A DNA stretch of 64,000 bases from Pseudomonas silvicola. GTDB taxonomy: Bacteria > Pseudomonadota > Gammaproteobacteria > Pseudomonadales > Pseudomonadaceae. Numbering within the stretch: the first letter of the stretch is position 1; each line of letters begins with the position of its first letter. Both the position numbers and the translations under genes were made by a program. A model generated the notes under the pieces. It was not told the DNA's origin and ran no database searches. It was given only the letters and a program-made list of their open reading frames with translations. Positions 42,856-50,821 of this stretch are shown here, piece by piece. The DNA lies in NCBI RefSeq assembly GCF_026651855.1, contig NZ_CP093280.1, forward strand, positions 1,032,001 to 1,096,000, written 5' to 3'.

Positions 42856-43905
42856 TTACTTGGCGGCCGTCGTGGTGTCGATGAACTGGTTGGTGTAGAG
42901 GTCGTCGAGCTTGGGCTCTTTGCTGACGATGCCCTCGCTGACGTAGAACTGGCGGACCTTGTCCAGGCGCCCGGCGTCGATCTGGCCCAGCACGGCCTGG
43001 TGGGCGTAGACGTTGTCGACGTAAAGCTTGAAGGTGCGTTCCAGCTCCGCTTCCTTGCCGGCATAGGCGGGCACTGCCTTGGCGAAGGTGGCAGCGGCGG
43101 CGTGCGGGTCCTGGATGATGTCGCGCATGCCTTGCAGCGTGGCCTGGACGACACCGCGCACTACGTCCGGGTGGTTCTTGATGGCATCGTCGGAGGCCAG
43201 GATGGCCTGGGCCATGCTCTCGAACACCTGGTCCTGGGGAATCATTTTCACGTTCACGCCAGCATCTTCGGCGTCTACCAGCAGGAAGCCAAGCCCCTGG
43301 TTGCCGCCCACCAGCTCGCCCACGGTGACGCCGATCACGGCCAGGGTGGAGGCGATGCGCAGGCCGGAGAACAAGGCAGCCATGGCCGAGGGGAACTCCA
43401 CCAGGCGGAAGATCTGCCAGCGGCTGGCATTCATGGTGCGCACCAGGTTGATCATGTCCGGGTCCACGGTGCGGATCGCCGACAGCACGTTGATCATCAC
43501 CGGGAAGAACACGATCAGGATGGCGATCAGGATCTTGGGGTAGATGGTGTAGCCCAGCCACATCACGAACAGCGGCGCGAAGGCGACCTTGGGGGCGATC
43601 TGCAAGGCCAGGATGTACGGCGACAACATCGCTTCGGCCGAGGGGGACAGGCCCAGCGACACACCGATCATGACGCCCAGAAGGGCGCCAAGGCCGAAGC
43701 CCACGATGATTTCAAAGGCGGTTATCAAGGTATGTTTCAGCAACCCGCTGGTGCCCCACATGGACACGGTTTCCTGAGCCACGCGGCTCAATTTTGGCAT
43801 GACGAACTCGGGCATCCCCAACAGGCCAGGGCCGAATTGCCAGGCCAGCAGGAACAGGATCAGCAGGGCAACGCTGCCGAGCATGGAGGGGTTCAGGCTT
43901 CTCAT
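42856..43905 (-). CDS. Hybrid permease/binding-protein gene, copy 2
   Basis: This 349-residue frame joins residues 1-213 of the permease, ending at VDAE, in frame to the last 136 residues of the periplasmic binding protein, starting DAGVNVKMIP. It lacks the two C-terminal permease helices and the N-terminal lobe and signal peptide of the binding protein, so normal transport by it is unlikely. It keeps the same start codon and upstream AAAGGT as the intact permease. It arises from the tandem repeat; the frame is open and its differences from the sister copy are synonymous. Confidence 0.85.
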   Translation of the reverse strand: MRSLNPSMLGSVALLILFLLAWQFGPGLLGMPEFVMPKLSRVAQETVSMWGTSGLLKHTLITAFEIIVGFGLGALLGVMIGVSLGLSPSAEAMLSPYILALQIAPKVAFAPLFVMWLGYTIYPKILIAILIVFFPVMINVLSAIRTVDPDMINLVRTMNASRWQIFRLVEFPSAMAALFSGLRIASTLAVIGVTVGELVGGNQGLGFLLVDAEDAGVNVKMIPQDQVFESMAQAILASDDAIKNHPDVVRGVVQATLQGMRDIIQDPHAAAATFAKAVPAYAGKEAELERTFKLYVDNVYAHQAVLGQIDAGRLDKVRQFYVSEGIVSKEPKLDDLYTNQFIDTTTAAK

Positions 43906-43934
43906 CGGTTCAATACCTTTGGCTATCGCGCGGC

Positions 43935-44984
43935 TTACTTGGCGGCCGTCGTGGTGTCGATGAACTGGTTGGTGTAGAGGTCGTCGAGCTTGGGCTCTTT
44001 GCTGACGATGCCCTCGCTGACGTAGAACTGGCGGACCTTGTCCAGGCGCCCGGCGTCGATCTGGCCCAGCACGGCCTGGTGGGCGTAGACGTTGTCGACG
44101 TAAAGCTTGAAGGTGCGCTCCAGCTCCGCTTCCTTGCCGGCATAGGCGGGCACTGCCTTGGCGAAGGTGGCTGCGGCGGCGTGCGGGTCCTGGATGATGT
44201 CGCGCATGCCTTGCAGCGTGGCCTGCACGACACCGCGCACTACGTCAGGGTGGTTCTTGATGGCATCGTCGGAGGCCAGGATGGCCTGGGCCATGCTCTC
44301 GAACACCTGGTCCTGGGGAATCATTTTCACGTTCACGCCAGCATCTTCGGCGTCTACCAGCAGGAAGCCAAGCCCCTGGTTGCCGCCCACCAGCTCGCCC
44401 ACGGTGACGCCGATCACGGCCAGGGTGGAGGCGATGCGCAGGCCGGAGAACAAGGCAGCCATGGCCGAGGGGAACTCCACCAGGCGGAAGATCTGCCAGC
44501 GGCTGGCATTCATGGTGCGCACCAGGTTGATCATGTCCGGGTCCACGGTGCGGATCGCCGACAGCACGTTGATCATCACCGGGAAGAACACGATCAGGAT
44601 GGCGATCAGGATCTTGGGGTAGATGGTGTAGCCCAGCCACATCACGAACAGCGGCGCGAAGGCGACCTTGGGGGCGATCTGCAAGGCCAGGATGTACGGC
44701 GACAACATCGCTTCGGCCGAGGGGGACAGGCCCAGCGACACACCGATCATGACGCCCAGAAGGGCGCCAAGGCCGAAGCCCACGATGATTTCAAAGGCGG
44801 TTATCAAGGTATGTTTCAGCAACCCGCTGGTGCCCCACATGGACACGGTTTCCTGAGCCACGCGGCTCAGTTTGGGCATGACGAACTCGGGCATCCCCAA
44901 CAGGCCAGGGCCGAATTGCCAGGCCAGCAGGAACAGGATCAGCAGGGCAACGCTGCCGAGCATGGAGGGGTTCAGGCTTCTCAT
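43935..44984 (-). CDS. Hybrid permease/binding-protein gene, copy 1
   Basis: This is the same 349-residue fusion as at 42856-43905, with identical protein sequence as far as compared. It lies directly downstream of the intact binding-protein gene, 30 bases after its stop, exactly where the original permease gene would have started. The fusion point is the 15-bp repeat at 44345-44359. Nucleotide differences from the sister copy include codons in MPKLSR, LERT, AAAAT and VVQA, all silent. Confidence 0.85.
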   Translation of the reverse strand: MRSLNPSMLGSVALLILFLLAWQFGPGLLGMPEFVMPKLSRVAQETVSMWGTSGLLKHTLITAFEIIVGFGLGALLGVMIGVSLGLSPSAEAMLSPYILALQIAPKVAFAPLFVMWLGYTIYPKILIAILIVFFPVMINVLSAIRTVDPDMINLVRTMNASRWQIFRLVEFPSAMAALFSGLRIASTLAVIGVTVGELVGGNQGLGFLLVDAEDAGVNVKMIPQDQVFESMAQAILASDDAIKNHPDVVRGVVQATLQGMRDIIQDPHAAAATFAKAVPAYAGKEAELERTFKLYVDNVYAHQAVLGQIDAGRLDKVRQFYVSEGIVSKEPKLDDLYTNQFIDTTTAAK

Positions 44985-45013
44985 CGGTTCAATACCTTTG
45001 GCTATCGCGCGGC

Positions 45014-46000
45014 TTACTTGGCGGCCGTCGTGGTGTCGATGAACTGGTTGGTGTAGAGGTCGTCGAGCTTGGGCTCTTTGCTGACGATGCCCTCGCTGAC
45101 GTAGAACTGGCGGACCTTGTCCAGGCGCCCGGCGTCGATCTGGCCCAGCACGGCCTGGTGGGCGTAGACGTTGTCGACGTAAAGCTTGAAGGTGCGTTCC
45201 AGCTCCGCTTCCTTGCCGGCATAGGCGGGCACTGCCTTGGCGAAGGTGGCTGCGGCGGCGTGCGGGTCCTGGATGATGTCGCGCATGCCTTGCAGCGTGG
45301 CCTGGACGACACCGCGCACTACGTCCGGGTGGTTCTTGATGGCATCGTCGGAGGCCAGGATGGCCTGGGCCATGCTCTCGAACACCTGGTCCTGGGGAAT
45401 CATTTTCACGTTCACGCCAGCATCTTCGGCGTCTACCACCCAGTCCGGCACGCCGGCCATGGCTTCGGCTTTTTTCGCCGAGAACAACTGCCAGACACCT
45501 GCGGGGCCGGCCGCTTGCACGTTGACATCGTCCTTGCCAAGGCCCGCTTTTCGCAGCGATGCCAACAGGGCGTAGTACGTGGTGTCGGAGTAGGACATTA
45601 CGGTCAGGGTCTTGCCCTTCAGGTCCTGGATAGAGTGGATATTGGCGTCGGCGTTGGTGGCGATCATGGTTACCCCGCCAGCGCCCAGCACTGCCACGGC
45701 CCGCACGGGGATACCGTTGGCCCGCACGACGATGGGGGTATCGCCGATGGCTCCACCCACCAGGGCGTTGCCAGCGCCGATCTGTTTGGCCACGTCGACC
45801 CCGCCCTTGGCGGCGATGAACTGAACGTTCAGGTCCTTGCTGCTGTAATAGCCTTTTTCCTTGGCAATGACCCAGGGTGCGAAAGCAGGCGAATTGGGGG
45901 GCGCCGGCAGCAGGTAGGTGACGTCGGTCTGCGCTTGTGCCAGCGCCGCCAGGCCGAGGCCCAAGGCGAGGATCGAGGTGTTGAACAGGGACTTGAACAT
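45014..46000 (-). CDS. ABC transporter substrate-binding protein, NMT1/THI5-like, intact copy
   Basis: The 328-residue protein begins with a signal peptide (MFKSLFNTSILALGLGLAALAQAQ). It has the NitT/TauT-type binding fold with FAPWVIAKEKGYYSSKDLNVQFIAAKGGVDVAKQIGAGNALVGG and DLKGKTLTVMSYSDTTYYALLASLRKAGL. The protein captures the operon's substrate in the periplasm. Its C-terminal 136 residues lie in the triplicated segment and reappear in both hybrid genes. ATG at 46000 follows the ATPase gene by 38 bases. Confidence 0.92.
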   Translation of the reverse strand: MFKSLFNTSILALGLGLAALAQAQTDVTYLLPAPPNSPAFAPWVIAKEKGYYSSKDLNVQFIAAKGGVDVAKQIGAGNALVGGAIGDTPIVVRANGIPVRAVAVLGAGGVTMIATNADANIHSIQDLKGKTLTVMSYSDTTYYALLASLRKAGLGKDDVNVQAAGPAGVWQLFSAKKAEAMAGVPDWVVDAEDAGVNVKMIPQDQVFESMAQAILASDDAIKNHPDVVRGVVQATLQGMRDIIQDPHAAAATFAKAVPAYAGKEAELERTFKLYVDNVYAHQAVLGQIDAGRLDKVRQFYVSEGIVSKEPKLDDLYTNQFIDTTTAAK

Positions 46001-46038
46001 GCGTGCTCCTGAATCGGTTGATGGCCGTATGGCGGTGA

Positions 46039-46890
46039 TCAATGCAGTTCGGTGTCTTCGCCGACTTTAAGCAGTTCCATCAGCCGCCCGGCCAGTGGGC
46101 CGATCTCAGGCAGCTTGCGGCGCTCCAGCGGGTTCTCGCGAAAGGGCAGGTCCACCACGATTTCCTCGACGATGGTGCCGGGGCGAGCGCTCATCACCAG
46201 CAGGCGGTCGGACATGGCGATGGCTTCCACCAGGTCGTGGGTGATGAACAGCGCGGTTTTCTTTTCCTGGTACAGCATCTGCGCCAGGTCCTGCTGCAGG
46301 ATCATCTTGGTTTGCGCGTCGAGGGCCGAGAATGGCTCGTCGAGGAACAGCACCTGCGGGTCGATGGCCAGGGTGCGTGCCAGCGCCGCGCGCTGGCGCA
46401 TGCCGCCAGACAACTGGAAGGGGTAGTGGTCGGCAAAACCTTGCAGGTGGCAGCGGTTAAGCAGATCTTCGGCGATGACCTTGCGCTGAGCGGCGGGCAT
46501 GCCCTGAATTTCCAGGCCCAGCTCCACATTGCGGCGGATACTGCGCCAGGGCATCAGCAGGTCCTTCTGCAACATGAACGCTACCTTGCGCACCGGGCCG
46601 GTCACCGCTTCACCGCCGACGAACACCTCGCCTTCGCTGGGGCGGTACAGGCCCGACCCCATGTTGAGGATGGTGCTCTTGCCGCAACCGGACGGGCCGA
46701 TGATGGATACCACCTCGCCACGGCGGATCTTGAAATTGACGTGGCGGATAGCGAACGGCGCGTCTGCCTGGCCCTTGGCCGGGAAGCTTTTGCCGACCTG
46801 GCGAAACTCGATCTCGGTCGGCTCCAGTTCTTCCCGGGGCGCGGGTTGTTGCCACTGGGGGGCGATTGCGTACATCTCTTTCACAGCCAT
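46039..46890 (-). CDS. ABC transporter ATPase, SsuB/TauB type
   Basis: The 283-residue protein has all ATPase motifs: Walker [11 protein letters not shown]-loop FMLQKDLLMPW, signature LSGGMRQRAALAR, Walker B VLFLDEPFSALD and the switch His in LFITHDLVEA. It energises import with the adjacent permease and binding protein. It is the first gene after the long promoter region, so it heads the operon. A methionine at codon 6 is an alternative start. Confidence 0.93.
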   Translation of the reverse strand: MAVKEMYAIAPQWQQPAPREELEPTEIEFRQVGKSFPAKGQADAPFAIRHVNFKIRRGEVVSIIGPSGCGKSTILNMGSGLYRPSEGEVFVGGEAVTGPVRKVAFMLQKDLLMPWRSIRRNVELGLEIQGMPAAQRKVIAEDLLNRCHLQGFADHYPFQLSGGMRQRAALARTLAIDPQVLFLDEPFSALDAQTKMILQQDLAQMLYQEKKTALFITHDLVEAIAMSDRLLVMSARPGTIVEEIVVDLPFRENPLERRKLPEIGPLAGRLMELLKVGEDTELH

Positions 46891-47238
46891 TGGGGAAGGT
46901 CTCTGGTCTGTTTTATAGGTGATACGCTGTTTAGTGCATGAACAATGCCATCCACAAACTTCCGCTAATTAATTTCTAATCTCCTTTATTATCAAAGTGT
47001 TATAAAGATATGGTTAATTATTAACCGTTTTATAGGTGAAACACAGTTTCTTATGTGGCACGGATATGCACATTCACTGTGCGCACATTGTGTAACTGCG
47101 AGAAAAGAGGGCTTTTTGCAGTAACGGCGGGAGTACCGGCTATTTGCCAGTTTGTTTTAAGGGTGAAACAGGCGACGGCTATATATAAGTTGACCGCTTG
47201 CCGGTCGAAGCTCGGGAGCGGCCGACATAAATTCCAGG
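46891..47238 (-). promoter_or_regulatory. Operon promoter region with two repeated operator-like sites
   Basis: This stretch has no gene I can support. TTTTATAGGTGATAC at 46911-46925 and TTTTATAGGTGAAAC at 47028-47042 differ at one base and lie 117 bases apart in the same orientation. The second continues into the palindrome GAAAC-ACA-GTTTC (47038-47050). The intervening DNA (46965-47030) is very AT-rich. The sites probably bind the operon's IclR regulator. A REP-like remnant with GGTCGAAGCTCGGGA lies near 47202. Confidence 0.6.
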
Positions 47239-47276
47239 CAAAAAAAAGGGCCCGCGGGGCTAAGCCCGGGGCCCTC
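47239..47276 (-). terminator. Intrinsic terminator after aspA
   Basis: On the minus strand, GAGGGCCCCGGGCTTAGCCC pairs with GCGGGCCC and is followed by a run of seven or eight T residues (A-run at 47240-47247). It lies 63 bases past the aspA stop. Confidence 0.85.
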
Positions 47277-47338
47277 AAAAGGTGAGAGGTGTCTAGTCCC
47301 TCGACCTGGTGAGCGGTGTAGCGGCGTGGTGCCGAAGG

Positions 47339-48763
47339 TCAGGCCTTCAGGGGCACCAGGCGGGGAGCAATCATGTTCTCGGGGCGCAGGATGTCTTCCA
47401 GGCTGGCTTCATCCAGCAGGCCTTCCTCACGCACCAGTTCCAGTACGCCGCGGCCGGTTTCCAGGGCTACGCGGGCGATACGGGTGGCGTTTTCGTAGCC
47501 GATGTAGGGGTTCAGCGCGGTAACCAGGCCGATGGAGTGTTCGACCAGCTCGCGGCAGCGTTGTTCGTTAGCGGTGATACCGACGATGCAGTGCTCGCGC
47601 AGCATGTCCATGGCGCGTTGCAGCAGGCGGATCGAGTCGAAGATCTTGTAGGCGATCAGCGGTTCCATCACGTTCAGCTGCAATTGGCCACCCTCGGCGG
47701 CGATGGTCAGCGCCAGGTCGTTGCCCATGATTTCGAAGGCGCACATGTTCACGGCCTCCGGGATCACCGGGTTGACCTTGCCTGGCATGATCGAGCTGCC
47801 TGGCTGGCGAGCCGGCAGGTTGATCTCGTTGATGCCGGTACGTGGGCCGCTGGACAGCAGGCGCAGGTCGTTGCAGATCTTCGACAGCTTGACCGCGGTA
47901 CGTTTGAGCATGCCGGAGAACAGCACGAAGGCGCCCATGTCGGAGGTGGCTTCGATCAGGTCGGCGGCAGGCACCAGCGGCTGGCCGCTGATGGTGGCCA
48001 GGCGCTGCACGGCCAGGGCCTGGTAGCGCGGGTCGGCGTTGATGCCGGTACCAATGGCGGTACCGCCCAGGTTCACTTCGGTCAGCAGCTCTGGTGCCAG
48101 GCTGCGCAGACGGTTGAGGTCTTCGGTCAGCGTGGTGGCGAAAGCGTGGAATTCCTGGCCCAGGGTCATCGGTACCGCGTCCTGCAGCTGGGTACGGCCC
48201 ATCTTCAGGACGTGGGAGAACTCCTGGCCCTTGGCCGCGAACGCTTGAATCAGGCTGTCGAGGCTGGCCAACAGGGCGTCATGGCCCAACAGCAGACCCA
48301 GGCGGATCGCGGTGGGGTAGGCGTCGTTGGTCGACTGCGCCATGTTCACGTCGTTGTTGGGATGCAGGTACTGGTATTCGCCCTTGCTGTGGCCCATGGC
48401 CTCCAGCGCGATGTTGGCGATGACTTCGTTGGCATTCATGTTGGTTGAAGTGCCAGCGCCGCCTTGAATCATGTCCACCACGAACTGCTCGTGGAAGTCA
48501 CCGCGGATCAACCGCGCACAGGCTTCGCTGATAGCGGCGTGCTTGGCATCGCTGAGGTGGCCCAACTCGCGGTTGGCGTCGGCTGCGGCCTGTTTGACCA
48601 TGGCCAGGCCCACCACCAGCTTGGGGTAATGCGAGATCGGGACGCCCGAGAGGCGGAAGTTGGTTACCGCTCGCAGGGTCTGGATGCCGTAGTACGCTTC
48701 AGCGGGGACTTCGAGAACGCCAAGCAGGTCTTTTTCGATGCGCGGTGATGCAGCGGAGGACAT
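47339..48763 (-). CDS. aspA: Aspartate ammonia-lyase
   Basis: The 474-residue protein matches the fumarase/aspartase superfamily along its whole length: GAGTSTNMNANEVIAN, HPNNDVNMAQSTNDAYPTA, GRTQLQDAVP and the signature GSSIMPGKVNPVIPEA. It converts L-aspartate to fumarate and ammonia in the cytoplasm. It is divergent from a HypT-like LysR gene. The aspartate theme recurs in the window (asparaginase, racemase, aspartate dehydrogenase-like), but those genes are in separate units. Confidence 0.95.
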   Translation of the reverse strand: MSSAASPRIEKDLLGVLEVPAEAYYGIQTLRAVTNFRLSGVPISHYPKLVVGLAMVKQAAADANRELGHLSDAKHAAISEACARLIRGDFHEQFVVDMIQGGAGTSTNMNANEVIANIALEAMGHSKGEYQYLHPNNDVNMAQSTNDAYPTAIRLGLLLGHDALLASLDSLIQAFAAKGQEFSHVLKMGRTQLQDAVPMTLGQEFHAFATTLTEDLNRLRSLAPELLTEVNLGGTAIGTGINADPRYQALAVQRLATISGQPLVPAADLIEATSDMGAFVLFSGMLKRTAVKLSKICNDLRLLSSGPRTGINEINLPARQPGSSIMPGKVNPVIPEAVNMCAFEIMGNDLALTIAAEGGQLQLNVMEPLIAYKIFDSIRLLQRAMDMLREHCIVGITANEQRCRELVEHSIGLVTALNPYIGYENATRIARVALETGRGVLELVREEGLLDEASLEDILRPENMIAPRLVPLKA

Positions 48764-48931
48764 GATAGAGATAATCTCAATGTGGACCCGGCATGTGCCG
48801 GAACGCTGCCAATGCTAGGCTTGTGACCGATCGTCGGCCAATGCTGTTGCACACTGCCCTATGCAGAAACGGCATAATGGGTCATGTGACGCATGAGTCG
48901 TCCGAAACGTATGGCGCCCCGGAGGTCGCTG

Positions 48932-49852
48932 ATGAATCTTGAGAGTAAATGGCTGGAGGATTTCAGCGCCCTGGCCGCCACCCGCAGCTTCTCCCAGGCC
49001 GCCGAGCGCCGGTTTGTCACCCAGCCGGCTTTCAGCCGAAGGATCCGCAGCCTCGAGGCCGCATTGGGCCTGCAACTGGTCAACCGCTCGCGCACGCCCA
49101 TCGAACTGACCGCCGCAGGGCAATTGTTTCTGGTCACTGCCCGCACGGTGGTGGAGCAACTGGGCGAAGTGTTGCGTCATTTGCATCACTTGGAAGGCGG
49201 GCAGGGCGAGGTCATGCAAGTGGCCGCTGCCCACTCGTTGGCGCTGGGGTTCTTTCCTAGCTGGATCGCGCAGTTGCGCAATGAAGGCTTGAACATAGCC
49301 ACGCGCCTGGTGGCCACCAACGTGGGCGATGCCGTGCATTTGTTGCGCGAGGGCGGCTGCGACCTGATGCTGGCGTTCTATGATCCGGACGCGGCGTTGC
49401 AGATGGACGCCGAGATCTTCCCCTCCCTGCACCTGGGCCAGACCGAAATGATCCCGGTATGTGCCGTGGGGGCTGACGGCAAGCCATTGTTCGACCTGGA
49501 GCACGACATCAGTTTCCCGTTGCTGGCCTACAGCGCCGGTGCGTTCCTGGGCCGCTCGGTGAACCTGCTGCTGCGCCAGCGCAACCTGCGTTATACCACG
49601 GTGTACGAGACCGCCATGGCGGACAGCCTCAAGAGCATGGCGCTGCAGGGGCTGGGCATTGCCTGGGTCCCGCACCTGTCCGCCATCGCCGAACTCAAGC
49701 GCGGCGAGCTGGTGGTGTGCGGCGGGCCGCAGTGGCATGTGCCGTTGGAAATACGCCTGTATCGCTGTGCGTTGGTGAGGAAGGCCAATGTGCGCTTGCT
49801 GTGGCGCAAGCTTGAAGGTGGCGCGGCACAAAGCGGCGGACCGGTGCTGTGA
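48932..49852 (+). CDS. LysR-family regulator, HypT-like
   Basis: The 306-residue protein begins MNLESKWLEDFSALAATRSFSQAAERRFVTQ, a LysR HTH with the PAFSRRIRSLEAALG stretch typical of the HypT/YjiE/QseD group. The effector domain includes VMQVAAAHSLALGFFPSWI and GLGIAWVPHLSAIAELKRGELVV. HypT responds to hypochlorous acid in E. coli; here the divergent aspA gene suggests control of aspartate use instead or in addition. GGAGG six bases before the ATG decides the start. Confidence 0.88.
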   Translation: MNLESKWLEDFSALAATRSFSQAAERRFVTQPAFSRRIRSLEAALGLQLVNRSRTPIELTAAGQLFLVTARTVVEQLGEVLRHLHHLEGGQGEVMQVAAAHSLALGFFPSWIAQLRNEGLNIATRLVATNVGDAVHLLREGGCDLMLAFYDPDAALQMDAEIFPSLHLGQTEMIPVCAVGADGKPLFDLEHDISFPLLAYSAGAFLGRSVNLLLRQRNLRYTTVYETAMADSLKSMALQGLGIAWVPHLSAIAELKRGELVVCGGPQWHVPLEIRLYRCALVRKANVRLLWRKLEGGAAQSGGPVL

Positions 49853-49923
49853 TTTGAGCTTTTTTTGTTCATCCCTTAGGCTGGCGGGCTAGATGGCTTG
49901 CCAGTGTTCAAGGGAATGAGTGA

Positions 49924-50349
49924 ATGGCTAAATTCTACGAATATTTCAAGGAAAACATGGACGCCCTCGGGCTTCCGGCCCCTGAGTCGCTGTTTGGCAG
50001 CCTGTCAGCCGCTACTGCCACTGCGAGTACCTTGTTGACTCAGATCGACAAGTTCGGGAAAACCGTCACGGTGGGCGAGCTGGCCACTGCCGGTACCCGA
50101 CTGGAAAAGCTCGGTGTCATTGCTGCGTGTTCGGCCGCGTTCTACGTGGGTGCGGTGATTGGCAGTATCGCGGTCGCCACTGGGCGCGCACTGTCCGGCG
50201 GTACCTCGATTGCCGATGTATTGTCCATGGCTCGTGCCAACAATCTCGACCGCCAGTGGCTCAGCGCTTGCTTGATCAAGTTTCCCGGCATCTATAAGCG
50301 TGAAGTACTCGGCAAGCACCACTATCGCCAAGCGATGGTGGTCGCATGA
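49924..50349 (+). CDS. Hypothetical membrane protein of unknown family
   Basis: I do not recognise this 141-residue protein. An amphipathic N-terminal half (FYEYFKENMDALGLPAPESLFG, TLLTQIDKFGKTVTVGELATAG) precedes one glycine-rich hydrophobic helix (GVIAACSAAFYVGAVIGSIAVATGRA) and a basic tail. It overlaps the next small gene by four bases (ATGA), so the two are coupled. The purE gene follows 300 bases later behind its own leader. A role as a membrane partner pair is only a guess. Confidence 0.7.
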   Translation: MAKFYEYFKENMDALGLPAPESLFGSLSAATATASTLLTQIDKFGKTVTVGELATAGTRLEKLGVIAACSAAFYVGAVIGSIAVATGRALSGGTSIADVLSMARANNLDRQWLSACLIKFPGIYKREVLGKHHYRQAMVVA

Positions 50350-50513
50350 AAGACTCCAGCCTGTTGCTGCTTGCCGGCGCGTTGATCGCCGTGGTCGCCT
50401 GGACCTTCTGGCATTTTCTTGGAACGGACGGCTTTGCCGTGATCAACCTTGTGGTGCTGGTGGGGTTGGCTGTCGATAATTTCAGGTTGCGCCGCCAGTT
50501 GAAGCGTCCCTGA
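50346..50513 (+). CDS. Small membrane protein, 55 residues
   Basis: The ATG overlaps the stop of the preceding gene. The translation begins [20 protein letters not shown], continues [21 protein letters not shown], and ends [14 protein letters not shown]. Two hydrophobic helices separated by a short polar turn and a basic C-terminus indicate an inner-membrane protein. Function is unknown. Confidence 0.65.
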   Translation: MKDSSLLLLAGALIAVVAWTFWHFLGTDGFAVINLVVLVGLAVDNFRLRRQLKRP

Positions 50514-50821
50514 CCCCGCTGTGCGCAAGATTCCATGGGTATGCAGTGGGTTGCCAGCGAACTTGTGCAGCGCTGAAAAGCTCGCTGGCGGGCCAGCGCC
50601 CACCGCAGGCTGGGGATGCTGTCGCGGTTGACTTGAAAGTCAGTAAAAACGCCCTTTTCAGCCCAGATAGAAGGTCTATTTATCCACGATCTTTGCGGTA
50701 TACTGCGCGGCCTTCGGTCGGTTTTACCGGCCATAATTCGTATAACAAGCCACGCCGGTTTTCCTGCGTGGCTTGTTGTTTTTTGACGCGCCTGCGGGCG
50801 CCCAAGAGAAGAGGCTCGACG
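50514..50821 (+). promoter_or_regulatory. purEK leader with internal terminator hairpin
   Basis: This gap before purE contains a -10-like TATACT at 50699-50704. A first inverted repeat, GGTCGG-TTTTA-CCGGCC, lies at about 50716-50732. A perfect 12-bp hairpin follows, AACAAGCCACGC (50744-50755) with GCGTGGCTTGTT (50766-50777), then a T-run at 50779-50784. The terminator stands between promoter and purE, so it can either end upstream transcription or act as an attenuator. I saw no named riboswitch. Confidence 0.6.
50744..50785 (+). terminator. Intrinsic terminator in the purE leader
   Basis: Twelve perfect base pairs, a ten-base loop and six consecutive T residues make a strong rho-independent terminator. 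It lies 36 bases before the purE start codon. Confidence 0.85.

Larger units (their letters stand above)
42187..45438. repeat. Triplicated 1,079-bp tandem segment in the ABC transporter genes
   Basis: Three head-to-tail copies lie at 42187-43265, 43266-44344 and 44345-45423. A 15-bp sequence CTTCGGCGTCTACCA stands at 42187, 43266, 44345 and 45424. Each unit holds the 3' part of the binding-protein gene, the 30-base spacer and the 5' part of the permease gene. The 15 bases occur naturally in both parent genes (encoding VDAE), so recombination between them explains the first duplication. Copies differ at about seven positions, all synonymous among those I compared. Confidence 0.95.

Noticed and set aside
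42050-43561. A 503-codon minus-strand frame ending as the intact permease
   Set aside because: Its first half is an out-of-frame reading of the neighbouring hybrid gene; the permease starts at 42826.
42187-45438. Triplication as a simple assembly duplication
   Set aside because: The copies differ at several positions, which a duplicated contig piece would not show; long-read confirmation is still advisable.
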